From positions 25,169,398-25,233,397 of the forward strand of contig NC_092577.1 of the NCBI RefSeq assembly GCF_037975245.1: 64,000 bases of DNA, read 5' to 3'. The stretch is from Apostichopus japonicus. Taxonomy: Eukaryota; Echinodermata; Holothuroidea; Aspidochirotida; Stichopodidae. A model generated the notes under the pieces. It did no database searches. It was not told where the DNA came from and saw nothing but the letters and a program-made list of their open reading frames with translations. Below, piece by piece: positions 54,894-64,000 of the stretch. The position numbers and the translations under genes are program-made. Position 1 is the first letter of the stretch, and every line of letters begins with the position of its first letter.

Positions 54894-55424
54894 CTTCTGC
54901 CTTTTCTAACATGTTTGCTATTAGCAGAACTACAACTGAGATCCCGTACTTAGCAAGTTTTGCTATGTATCCACGGGGAATCTGCGTGGGGCTTATCATG
55001 ATTATCTGTGGGTCTCTTTTGGACAACTTGGTAATTGGTAACCAAGTGTGTTATGTTTATGGTTCCCCCAATACTACGAATTTTCCGACATTCCTATCTA
55101 ATGTCCTGCACATGATCTTTGGAAATACTGCTGAACGGACAGTAGCAGAATTTACCACCAGTGACACTAGTATCTATAAAAGGTACTGACACAGCCCCCT
55201 CTCTGTCAGGATTTGTCCCTCCCTGCAGCCTGAGCAGTAAAATGTTCTTGTTTTTCTGAAATATAACAAATATTACAATGCACTCCATGTTGTTGACTTA
55301 AGGCTAAAAATATGAAGTTTCCCCCCCCCCCAAAAAAAAATCTCTGCTGGTATGATTTTTGTATGGATAAATTTTACGCATTAACAGTCACCAATGTAAT
55401 TGAGATTTGAAACATTAATTCCAA
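54894..55424. other. Noncoding stretch with C-run
   Basis: C-run at 55,321-55,331 followed by an A-run. No supported gene. Confidence 0.4.
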
Positions 55425-56223
55425 GCGAGCCAAACAAAGTACATACGCCCACCGACCTGCAGAGACGGCCAATCACCCACTGAAAATAACTACAAAAGGA
55501 CGACCAGCACGCAGAGAAACAAAACACCCTTCCCCAGCACACCACCGTCCAAAAAAGGCAGCCCCAGATAAACGGGGAAAATCGCCTTCAACATGAAGGC
55601 GAATGTCAGACTTCACCGCCTCCACGACTGCCTGCCAACTGGCAACCTTCCCCCTAAAAACCACATCACATCTATTCCGCCAAACATGTTTTTTTTTTCA
55701 CAATAAAGCAAACAAAAATATTGCGATGCATACAGCAACCGAACAAACTGGAGGGTCTACCCCATATAATATAAAGCCCTGTCCTACCGACCATGAACGG
55801 TCTCCCGTTACACGGTCGGTCCAGGTCTGGAACCACTCCCCATAAGTTTAAAACAAAGCAACAATGCCAAAAAACATGAGCGGTACTCTCTAAGCTGTCA
55901 CAGCCGGTCCTTGGGCACAGTCCATCACCCAATCGCCAATGATACCTTTTAAGGTTGGTCACGAAGGCACCGTGTGCAATTCTCCATGCAAGATCACGGA
56001 GCCTGCAACCATTCAGCCTTGAATGCACCGATCGCAATACTTCGGCAGAATGACGTCCCTGGACAAAAATTGCATTCAAGGCCCTATCCCGCAAGGAACT
56101 GTCAACGAGGGCCGGCTGTGACAGGTCAACAGGGGGCAACTCAATCAGAGCGGAGCAAATGACACGCACCACCCTGTTTGGAGTACTACTATGCGGTTCT
56201 CTGTTGCTAAACAGCGCCGGGAC

Positions 56224-56480
56224 GCGTAATTTTTTTTCCCAGGACGAACGTGGGTTTCAGGTTTTTCTGGAATTTACAAATTCGTTTGAAATCAGGGGTA
56301 GGGTTTAGAAAGTGGGTTAGGGATCCAGTTTCTATGAAAATGAAGGATTGTCGTTCATAATCTGGGGTCAAAACTAGGAAAAAAGATTCACAACATGTTT
56401 TTTGAAAAAGCGTCACATGTTTGGAATCCAGGGATTTGATTGGCCGATGCCCACTTTCGTCCTGGAAAAAAAAAATACGC
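56224..56480. mobile_element. 257-bp Mutator-like MITE in LINE A
   Basis: The inverted ends are about 31 bp, GCGTAATTTTTTTTCCCAGG at 56,224 and, read from the right end, GCGTATTTTTTTTTTCCAGG. Both continue ACGAAxGTGGG. A perfect 9-bp duplication CGCCGGGAC lies at 56,215-56,223 and 56,481-56,489. The empty site is seen in the LINE at 24,050-24,072. Nine-base duplications and TIRs beginning with G fit the Mutator superfamily. No coding capacity. Confidence 0.85.
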
Positions 56481-56489
56481 CGCCGGGAC

Positions 56490-58540
56490 CCATCGACGCA
56501 GGTGCAAACCGCCCCAAAAACGTACACAATGTGAAAAAGGCAACTTTGGGTCAGTTACCGCTACAAACAACTGCTTAAATAGCAAAAGGTGAAATTCCCA
56601 GATGAAGCACCCCCAGTCCCCCCTTCTCCAGTTTTTGGTACAATACTGCCCACTTGACCACCTCTGTACCACCAGACCATATGAATGAAAAAATCGCCCT
56701 CTCCAACCGCACCAGGACGCGACGCGACGCGCCCGGGTACCACAAGATGGGCGAAACGAAACGATTAATATCGGTGACTTTCCCCAAGATCGAAAGCCAG
56801 CCAAAGGTTTCGAGTCTGCTCTCAAATACCTCAGCCCTCTCGTTCCAGGTGACAACACAAGGTGCATCGTAGCCGAACCATATACCATTAATTTGGATAT
56901 TCTGATCCGACCACGACGCACCGAATGGTAAGTCTCTGTATCTCCAGCTACCAAGACGAAGGCCCTTTGTCTTTTCAGGATTCAACTTCGCCCCGGTAGC
57001 TCTCTCAAAGATAGATAAATCCTGCGAGAGGGCACGAAAGGAGCCCAAACTCGCAACAACACATGTGACGTCATCTGCATATTAAACGCATTTCACTTTG
57101 GCACCCCCCTGGCACAACGAATGGAACAAGTCTACAGTCCCTTTCCAAAGACGAGAGAGGGACTCGCTAAAGACAAAGCAATGGGGACAGAGGGCACCCC
57201 TCCCTCTCTACGTTAAAATCCTCCGAAGAAAACCCATTTACGATAACAGAAGCGAAACTTTCCTGATACAACACAAATCCATTTACGAAAATTTGGGTGC
57301 AACTGAAACGTCTCCAATACATTAAAAAACCGCGATCCACCATGTCAAAGGCATTCTGCTGATCAAGAGAGACCAATGCACATGGCAGATCACGCTCAAT
57401 AACAAAGTCGCTGAAGTCGCGCATCAACCACAAGTTCTGCTGGATGCAATGACCCTTCACTGCAGAAGTCTGGAGATCACCCACAAGATGCGGCATAGCA
57501 AGTGCAAGGCGGTTGCACAAAGCCTTAGCCAGCAACTTGTAGTACAAATTTAACAAGGTGATCGGACGCTTGTTATGAGGATCCAAGGGGTCCCCAGACT
57601 TGGGCAGCAAAGTAATCAACCCGGGGACTTGCCATTCTTCATCTTCGAAAGCGCTTTCCAAAGCTCAACGGTGGTTATTCCGCGCCCCCCCCCCAAAAAA
57701 AATATCATTGACATCGTGGGGAACAGTTTTTGAGATTCCCCTCAATAAATCGGCCTGTGCCGACAAGTCGACATTGCCACGCGTAAACAAACTCGAATAA
57801 TATTCTTTATATACGCGGACAATGCCGTGAGGCTCGCTAACCACGGTCCCATCAATAGCGCGCACAGATGGGACGCGTCTGTCACCCGCCGATGAGTTAA
57901 CGAACTGGTAAAACTTCAGTGAAGGGCGCTCCTCAGCTTCCACCGCTTCGACACGGGCCCTGACGCGGGCACCGTGGTACTTTTCATCGAAATAAGTCTG
58001 CAAAGCAATGACAGCCGAAGGGTCGCCAATCTTCACCTCCGCGCACAGCTTCGAGAATTTGTCTCTTCGACGCCGTGCGCAATACTGAATTGCGTAGCGT
58101 TTGATGCGCAACTTTGCATCATCCCACCATTGGGGAATGTAGAGGCAAAGGCCGGTTTCAAAGGTTTGCCATCATTTGTACCTGGTTTCGAAACCTTGGC
58201 GGAACTCATCCTCGCCAAGTATCTGACAGTTAGCTTCCATAGGCCCCGCCCGATCGGGAAAATGGAAGGCAAAACAAACCGTGCTACAACGGTGTCATGG
58301 TCAGAGAGCGGACAGTTCAGTGTCACGCAACCCGAAAATTTCAAACTAGCGGGCGCATACACTCGATCAATCCTGGAGGCATCTTCCCTGCTAGGCCTCA
58401 CCCACGTGTACCCCGTACTACACGGGTGCATATGCCGCCAGACATCGGCTTAAGTAAACCTGTCCAGTTCTGTAATCCCAGCGTCAGGACTAGCAGACAC
58501 GGAAGCCCCGAGTCTGGGACACAGTTAAAGTTTCCGACCA
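56490..58540 (-). pseudogene. LINE family A ORF2 (endonuclease end and reverse transcriptase), broken
   Basis: Recognisable blocks are WVRPSREDASRIDRVYAP and NCPLSDHDTVVARF (endonuclease), RRVPSVRAIDGTVVSEP, NKRPITLLNLYYKLLAK, LVSLDQQNAFDMVDRGF (polymerase) and LGSWRYRDLPFGASWSDQ, which keeps the Trp lost at about 23,610. The YADD box lies near 57,060-57,085, but the frame is altered there. Lesions in most segments. Confidence 0.75.
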
Positions 58541-58589
58541 TGACACAATGGTGCACTACCAGGAACAAAGGAAGGCTGATGCGTCCTGG

Positions 58590-59642
58590 ATTCCTGCGCA
58601 TAAAGCTTACACACTCATCATCATATGCACTCTTGATCGGCACAAACAGCACGGTCCAAGGGTTGCAACCAGTTGGTGGGGTTGGCAGACACAGCAAGTA
58701 AATTCGCTCTGCTTTGGCCACAACGCCGAGGGTGATGTGGGAGTCATGGCCATCCAGCAGCAACAGCAATGGTCTGGCTGGTGGGACCTGCTTCACGAAG
58801 AACCGGAACCACTGTTCAAATAGTTCACTGTTCATTTAACGATGTCTTGAAGCAGGCAAAGGCTGTACCAGGGGAAGCATTCCCCATCTGGGACAAATTC
58901 TTCCACTTGAATACAACAAAGGGCGGAATGAAATGTCCCGATGCACTGGCTGCCGCACAAACAGTGGTGTGTACCCCTCTCGTAACTCGTTTTTGCATGC
59001 AGCTGTCGTTTTTTCCCTTGAGGCCCACAATCTTAATGGGCTTATGCACCAACGAAAATCCAGTCTCGTCTACATTGTATATCTGTGACGGTTTGGCATG
59101 AATAGCCATCTTGGTGATGGTTTCATCCATCAAGTTGAAGAAACCATCACAGAGCTCTGTTCATGTGGGTTGACCTTGCATTGCAGCTGATAAGGCCTCT
59201 GGTTTACGAACTGAAAGTTGAGGATGGCGCATGAGGAATTGCCCAAACCAGCCAAATCCTGCATTTTCCTTTTCAGTATTGAAGGTATGCTTCCTCCCAC
59301 TGATATCGACGATATGATAGGCCAGCCGGCAAATACTAGCTATGGTGAGGCTAAATCCTCTCGATTACATGTTCAGAATATGACCAACCAATAGATTCTC
59401 TTCAGTGGTTGTAAGCACTAACTTCCGATTGACTGGATTATTGTGCTTTTTACGTGCAAAGAAACGGACACGGACCAAAGGTCAACGAAACCAACTGGAT
59501 TACTTATACTTCTCCTTTTCAAGTGTCTTACTAGACTGAGTCGTTCGTGGCACACTAAACTGGGCAGCTGCTTTTCTATGAGTTACCTTCCCGAACGAAT
59601 AGCCTGTAATGACTCCTCTAGAGATACCCGTGACCGTTTCAT
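58590..59642 (-). pseudogene. pogo-type (Tc1/mariner superfamily) transposase, broken
   Basis: The start at 59,642 reads MKRSRVSLEESLQAIRSGR, then after a frame change HRKAAAQFSVPRTT, the Psq-type helix-turn-helix of pogo elements. A LINE B tail splits the DNA at about 59,451-59,508. Further on come SVRKPEALS (about 59,190), SQIYNVDETGFSLVHKP with the first catalytic Asp (about 59,090-59,050), GVHTTVCAAASASGHFIPP, then LFEQWFRFFVK and LLLLDGHDSHITL with the second Asp (about 58,760). The sequence fades near the LINE A junction at 58,576. Frame breaks and stops make it inactive. No TIR was found. Confidence 0.82.
59451..59505 (-). mobile_element. LINE family B 3' tail (about 55 bp) in the pogo gene
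   Basis: On the minus strand it ends CACGTAAAAAGCAC and carries GGTCCGTGTCCG. ACTGGATTA occurs on both sides (59,440-59,448 and 59,503-59,511), consistent with a short target duplication. Confidence 0.75.
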
Positions 59643-59960
59643 CTGCGGACCCCGTTTTGTGGCATTAAAGTGGCGGACCATCCTGAAAGACGAACAACAC
59701 GTGCAGTTAGATACTGTTTATTGCCTCAATTTTTCACCTATTAGCTTTCTTTAGCAGCACCCACGACTCTTTTTCCAGTTGTCGGGCACTGGATTGTTTC
59801 CCTACTCCGATGCTTAAGCGGAACCTAACGTAGATCAAGTACCAGGTGGCATTGGCAGTCCGAGCGGGGAATGGTCAAAATTGGCAGATCCATTACACAT
59901 CATGTTGAAAAATCGAACACAGCACTCTAAATGTTACAGAAGAAGCAACACACACCCATC
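59643..59960. other. Noncoding spacer
   Basis: No gene seen; could be pogo 5' noncoding DNA. Confidence 0.35.
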
Positions 59961-60061
59961 TGCTTTTTACGTCACCCGCCGTGCGGGATACAAAACGTCA
60001 CGGCCAAACGGCACTAACGAACCATCCCATTCTGACAAACGAAACTCAGGTCAAGCGAGCC
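59961..60061 (-). mobile_element. LINE family A 3' tail (about 100 bp)
   Basis: Matches the last 100 bases of the family A LINE. It is the only 3' end here not followed by AC in the target (AG instead). CACAC(C)CAT-like words on both sides may be a poor target duplication. Confidence 0.75.
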
Positions 60062-61544
60062 CACACCATGTGCATCAAGAAATATTCTATACTAAATGTT
60101 CATTACAACGGATTTGTTAAAAAAATACACTGCGAATGACTGGTCCACTTGCCCCAAGCTGTTGGTGCAACTGGATCACCTAATTTGCATATATGTTAAT
60201 TAGTCCCTATTTCAGTGGTACGTTCAACTGGTTTATTTCCAGTTTCTAGAAGGCCTCCCCCTATTGCAGTGTGCACGCATTGTAAACAGTACCCCCAATA
60301 TACACCGAAGGGCAGGCGTACACATGCGTTGAAAAACACCCACATTCTGAAGTTTAGAGAGACCCCTACCTAAAACAATTGTGTTCATGAATTCCTAAAT
60401 GTATTATTCAAGGCATAGATTCATGAAAAATGTGATTATTCTGAGCACCGTGCATATAAAGGATGATATCACGAACCCCCATGGTGCAGGTCGACCAGTT
60501 TTACATGCCCCTCAACAACAATGACAGACTACAGCACACACATTCCATTGCCGACACAGTGTACACACCTGTTACACATACGCCGCAACGCTAACCAGTA
60601 CTGTCATTTGGTTAATCCTAATCATACTACTAGTACCAAATGTGCGAAAACGACGACAGAAAATTAAAAACAACTTCTTCTACCTTCCAGAGTGCACAAA
60701 CGTTTGTTTGTCCTGAACACTTCCTGGTATCAAACAACTTCTAAAATAGTGAGAATGTAGAATATTTGGCATACTTTAAGCTGACACGAAACGAATTACC
60801 ATACTATAATATGATGTGCTGCATGCCGAAAACTACGGTAGCCTGCAGTGACCACCTGATATTTGATGACTGGTCCAATTGCCCCAGTGGTCCAGTTGCC
60901 CCAATCTCCCCTATATTTTCCACAATCATTTCATTTCAACATCTTTCTGCACATGATATCACGTGAAAGTTTATTTGTGCTTTCCTTTCTTTTGAACGTC
61001 TCAAAATAAGGTTGAAATCTCTTGAAGCATGCATAGAAAGTAGGTGCAAAACTAATATTATTACCATAAATAAGGTATAAAGTTAAACGCAGGATGAAAG
61101 TTCCACTTTCTTTTTATATACAGTACATATATATGAATATATATTTGTATATGAATATAAATTTGTAAAGTTCCGGTCCGGGCCAGAATCAAGCACAGTT
61201 CCAGCTGTAACGCCAACATTGTAAAGTGAAGGGTTCCGATCTGAACCGAGTTCCAGTGCACCCCTAAAAAAGGGGATGTAAGGGCCTCTGTTTGAATATC
61301 TCAAGACATATGATTGCTTGCAAACTTAACTTCAGCAATGTTAACTTCAGCAATGTTCATCTAAACGGCAGCATACGCTAAAGCAACCAACTCTTCTTTC
61401 CGGCCACCCATCTTAGACTATCGTTTCATTGAAAATTCCTTCAGTCTGTGAACTTTCCAAAGTTTAAACTCTTTCAAACTTGTAGGAATATCCATCCCGA
61501 AGCGAAAAAACACAGTAAGTTTAGTACTGTAAGTACTCATTAAG
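60062..61544. other. Noncoding stretch
   Basis: AT-rich without supported genes. The phrase TGACTGGTCCAxTTGCCCCA occurs twice (about 60,137 and 60,868). An ATATATGAATATAT microsatellite lies at 61,124-61,165. Confidence 0.4.
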
Positions 61545-61880
61545 TTAGCGTGGGTACGCGAACAGACAACTCTCTTCTCAACGCGAGTATTCTTATTTCA
61601 CCTCTTCACCTCCATTGCGCAATGCGAATAAACTATTCCCTCAACTCGCTTATTGACCAAGAAGCACAACAAGCAACTGAAAGTGCTAATTCGGTGGCGA
61701 GGAACTAACGTGCTACGAAGTCAGAAGTTCCCTAACCTCTAACCCTAATCCCTAACCTTGTTTTTAAGTAAACCCAACGGGCTACGAAGTCACAAGTGGT
61801 GGAATGGAGGTTGAATTATTTATTGGCGACGAACCAACGGGCTACGAATTCAGAAGTTCCCCAACCCCCTAACCCTATTT
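61545..61880. repeat. Short tandem repeats with CCCTAA-like words
   Basis: The phrase CGGGCTACGAAGTCAGAAGT recurs with variation at about 61,711, 61,778 and 61,838, interleaved with CTAACCCTAATCCCTAACC near 61,738-61,757. The latter resembles the CCCTAA animal telomere repeat, in degenerate internal form. Confidence 0.65.
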
Positions 61881-64000
61881 AGGACCAATGCCCACTTGGG
61901 ACGTGATGGTCTCTAACCCAATTTTTTGTCGTCATTCTCAAAAATTGTTGGGGGGTGCCAATTTTTTTTTTTACAATTTAGAACATGCGTCTGCACGAGT
62001 AGAGTGACCCAAAGTGACAATTTTTTTTAAAAAGTTGACCGGAAGTGACCAAAAAATTATACTATGTAATAGGTGCCTACGTCCCAGGTTAAGGCACTTT
62101 CACGTCCCTGGTGTCCATTTTTTGGGTTCGATCTCGGAAAGTTGGGGATCGGGATGTCCAATATTTGGTCAAAGGGTGGAACTTGTCACTGTACACCCAC
62201 CCACACTTCCGGTCAGTTTGGGTGACATGACTGTTTATTACAGCCAAAAAATGCAAGTGATTTGCTATATTACCTTACTGTTTCATTTTTTAAAATTACT
62301 ACCCCTAGGGTTAAGGTCGAAAATCGTAAACTTTGTCCTCCAAATTTCTTGTGGATATTAAGGGTCAATAGGGCACTGACATATGCAAAGGGCAAGTATA
62401 TGTCACTTCCGGTTCATGTGTTATAGGGGGTCAAAGGGTCAAAACTGTCGTTCCTTCCAAAAAAAAAAAGGGTCAAAGATCATGAGAGTGACCGATTTCC
62501 ACGAAACTTGCAACGATGACGTGTGAGGTCATAAGGAATGGTCTGAAAAATTTCGCCCATGATGTCATCGGGTCAAAGGTCAATCAGAGGTCAAAAATTT
62601 AATTCATCAATTTTTTTTTTATCTCAATACATTACATGTATAGAGATATTGTAACAGTAAGTGGGACTCTCTCTTCTCTTAAAAAATTTTCAGCGTCTTC
62701 TTACAAAGCTCTTTTTCTGTGGAATTTCCAGAGCAAGAATATATCATATAGACCAACAAAAGTTACTATTTATGTCGAAATCGGGCCACGAAATCGGGGA
62801 ACTTTTCCCCACGTTTTCCTGCTCATTTCTTAATTATTATTCGATGTCTATGGTTTATTATGGGCACGTGACATATTACTTTCTGCAGTCTAATGTTTTA
62901 TGAAAGAGAATAGAATAAAATTGTTTTTTAACAGTGGTATCGTCTAAGATAGGGTCCTATTTATTATATTTTTTATTAACATTTTAAACTTCCATTTCTT
63001 TTTACAGGTAGGTATGAATAAAACTTCGGACATGCCGAATCCATTGGTGCTATTTTGGAAACGATCGAATGTTCCGTTGTTGAGATATGGGTACAGATGA
63101 GTCGAAAAGTGGGTCGATGTGACGTCACGCTACATCAAAACCGGGCATCCGGTGGGAACGGGACATCCGGTGATAAAAGGTCACAGATAGGGCTATCCAT
63201 CGATTATAACTTTGCCTGATTTCCATTTGACCTTACGTGGTAAAAAAGCTACTCAAATGTTGACGTCGGCGCTGGCATCCCTGTTTACAAACACCTATTT
63301 GTTGGGGGACCTGAAAGACATAGACTATACCCCCTTCCCGAAGATTAATGCTACCGTATGAGTTGTCTACACATAGCTAGGAATCTCCTCTCCCATATAA
63401 GAACAATTTATTCCAGTCAGATAATTACACGAAATTGGTATATGACAAAGACTTCTACTCCGCGTCTAATTTAAATGTCGATGGGTGTTTAAGAAAGGAC
63501 GAGAGAGGGGGCTGAAAAGATGGGGTTTTCCAACTTTTGCACTTATGAAGAACACGTATTTCCATCGGGTCCTCTGGGACCACATATCTCCCGAACGGAA
63601 GCAGGACCTATGAGTTGCAGATTTGGGCTCCTGGGCATCGATTACCCCCTGTGACGTCATTTTGACGAATTCCATTTTTCGGGCAATTTCGGCAAAAACC
63701 GTACCCCTTATGTTTTTTTTTTTTGGGTGCAAATAATTTTTGTTGCAATGAGGGGAATGTGTATCTTATCTAGTAGTTCTTGACACGCTGATCACGAATC
63801 TGAAGTTTAATTTTGCATAGCAGGTTTCTACTGGGTATGTGGAGCCGATAACCCCCGTGGGGGTGGGGATGGGGACGGGACTGTTACCAAAAAACTCGAA
63901 CCATACCTAGTCTGGTACTTCTTGAGGTATGATTCAGAATCTGAGGTCTATTTTGGCATATCAGGTGTGGTCCACCGATAACAAATGACACTTTTGACAC
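61881..64000. other. Noncoding repeat-rich stretch to window end
   Basis: Contains scattered GGTCAAAGGTCA words (62,430, 62,573), TGACGTCA words (63,120, 63,651) and a diverged two-unit direct repeat at about 63,770-63,850 and 63,925-63,990 (TTCTTGA ... GAATCTGA(A/G)GT(T/C)TA). No gene is supported. Confidence 0.45.

Larger units (their letters stand above)
55425..58576 (-). mobile_element. Tx1-like LINE, family A, copy 3 (3.15 kb) with nested MITE
   Basis: Reverse-strand copy lacking the last 100 bases of the 3' UTR and everything 5' of mid-endonuclease. It contains the C-terminal ORF2 region (56,172-55,672), the polymerase (about 57,661-56,490), and the endonuclease end (58,540-57,970). 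A MITE interrupts it at 56,224-56,480. At 58,576 it meets pogo transposase sequence. Multiple frameshifts; the G/C-run at 57,683-57,694 is one of them. Confidence 0.85.

Noticed and set aside
61180-61270. Possible hAT end TGCACCCCTA after GTTCCAG
   Set aside because: It resembles a hAT terminus but no left partner or 8-bp duplication was found nearby.
63466-63732. Minus-strand 88-codon open frame near the window end
   Set aside because: It covers a repeat-like segment with TGACGTCA words; no domain and no start context.
1-64000. CRISPR arrays, operons, rRNA or tRNA genes
   Set aside because: No spaced short direct repeats, ribosome-binding sites, rRNA cores or cloverleaf candidates were seen; the window is eukaryotic.

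Overview
The window is metazoan nuclear DNA: interrupted reading frames with plausible splice sites, many non-LTR retrotransposons and TIR transposons, and no bacterial operon logic. The repeats (Tx1-like LINEs, CR1/Jockey-type LINE, hAT, pogo, Mutator-like MITE, snRNA-headed SINE) suggest a marine invertebrate, possibly a deuterostome. The species cannot be fixed from sequence alone. No confident single-copy host gene is complete here; most coding signal belongs to mobile elements.

Layout: 1-9.4 kb is a pile of reverse-strand Tx1-like LINE copies of two related families (called A and B here) with a scrap of Ty3/Gypsy integrase at 7.6 kb. 10.0-12.3 kb is a noncoding repeat array rich in AGGTCA half-sites, bounded by an inverted GGTTCCTTGC motif. 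12.4-14.0 kb is a 5'-truncated CR1/Jockey-type LINE. 14.3 kb holds a 189-bp U2-snRNA-headed SINE with a perfect 14-bp target duplication. 16.1-17.0 kb (minus) is a decayed gene with a P2X7-C-terminal-like domain. 18,974-27,011 is a complete but dead hAT element (8-bp TSD, TIRs) carrying a nearly full-length family A LINE inserted in its BED-finger codons. 27.7-34.9 kb (plus) contains exons of a candidate host gene with an OB-fold-like segment, interrupted by a 468-bp deletion derivative of the same hAT family. 36.7-43.7 kb is mostly noncoding repeats, including reverse copies of the AGGTCA repeat, a LINE A tail with a clean TSD, a perfect 28-bp hairpin and a duplicated LINE 3' end.

The most interesting object is 45,408-52,987: a 7.58-kb element with 16-bp perfect terminal inverted repeats and a TTT duplication, inserted into the endonuclease codons of a family B LINE (43.7-45.4 kb, resuming at 52,988). 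It carries one spliced gene (three exons) whose product has paired Cys/His modules, a large middle region, a segment with the full acidic residue pattern of FEN1/XPG 5'-nucleases, and a C-terminal Tesmin/TSO1-type CXC domain. A frameshift and one in-frame stop mark this copy as probably inactive, but the architecture is clear.

53-60 kb holds more LINE A/B fragments, a decayed gene of a tyrosine-recombinase (Crypton-like) type, a 257-bp Mutator-like MITE with 9-bp TSD, and a dead pogo-type transposase. 60-64 kb is noncoding with short tandem repeats.

Nested insertions give an order of events: LINE A went into the hAT, the TIR element into LINE B, the MITE into LINE A, and a LINE B tail into pogo. 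The SINE and the Tx1-like LINEs share a TAAAAAG 3' end followed by target DNA starting AC, suggesting the LINE machinery mobilised the SINE.
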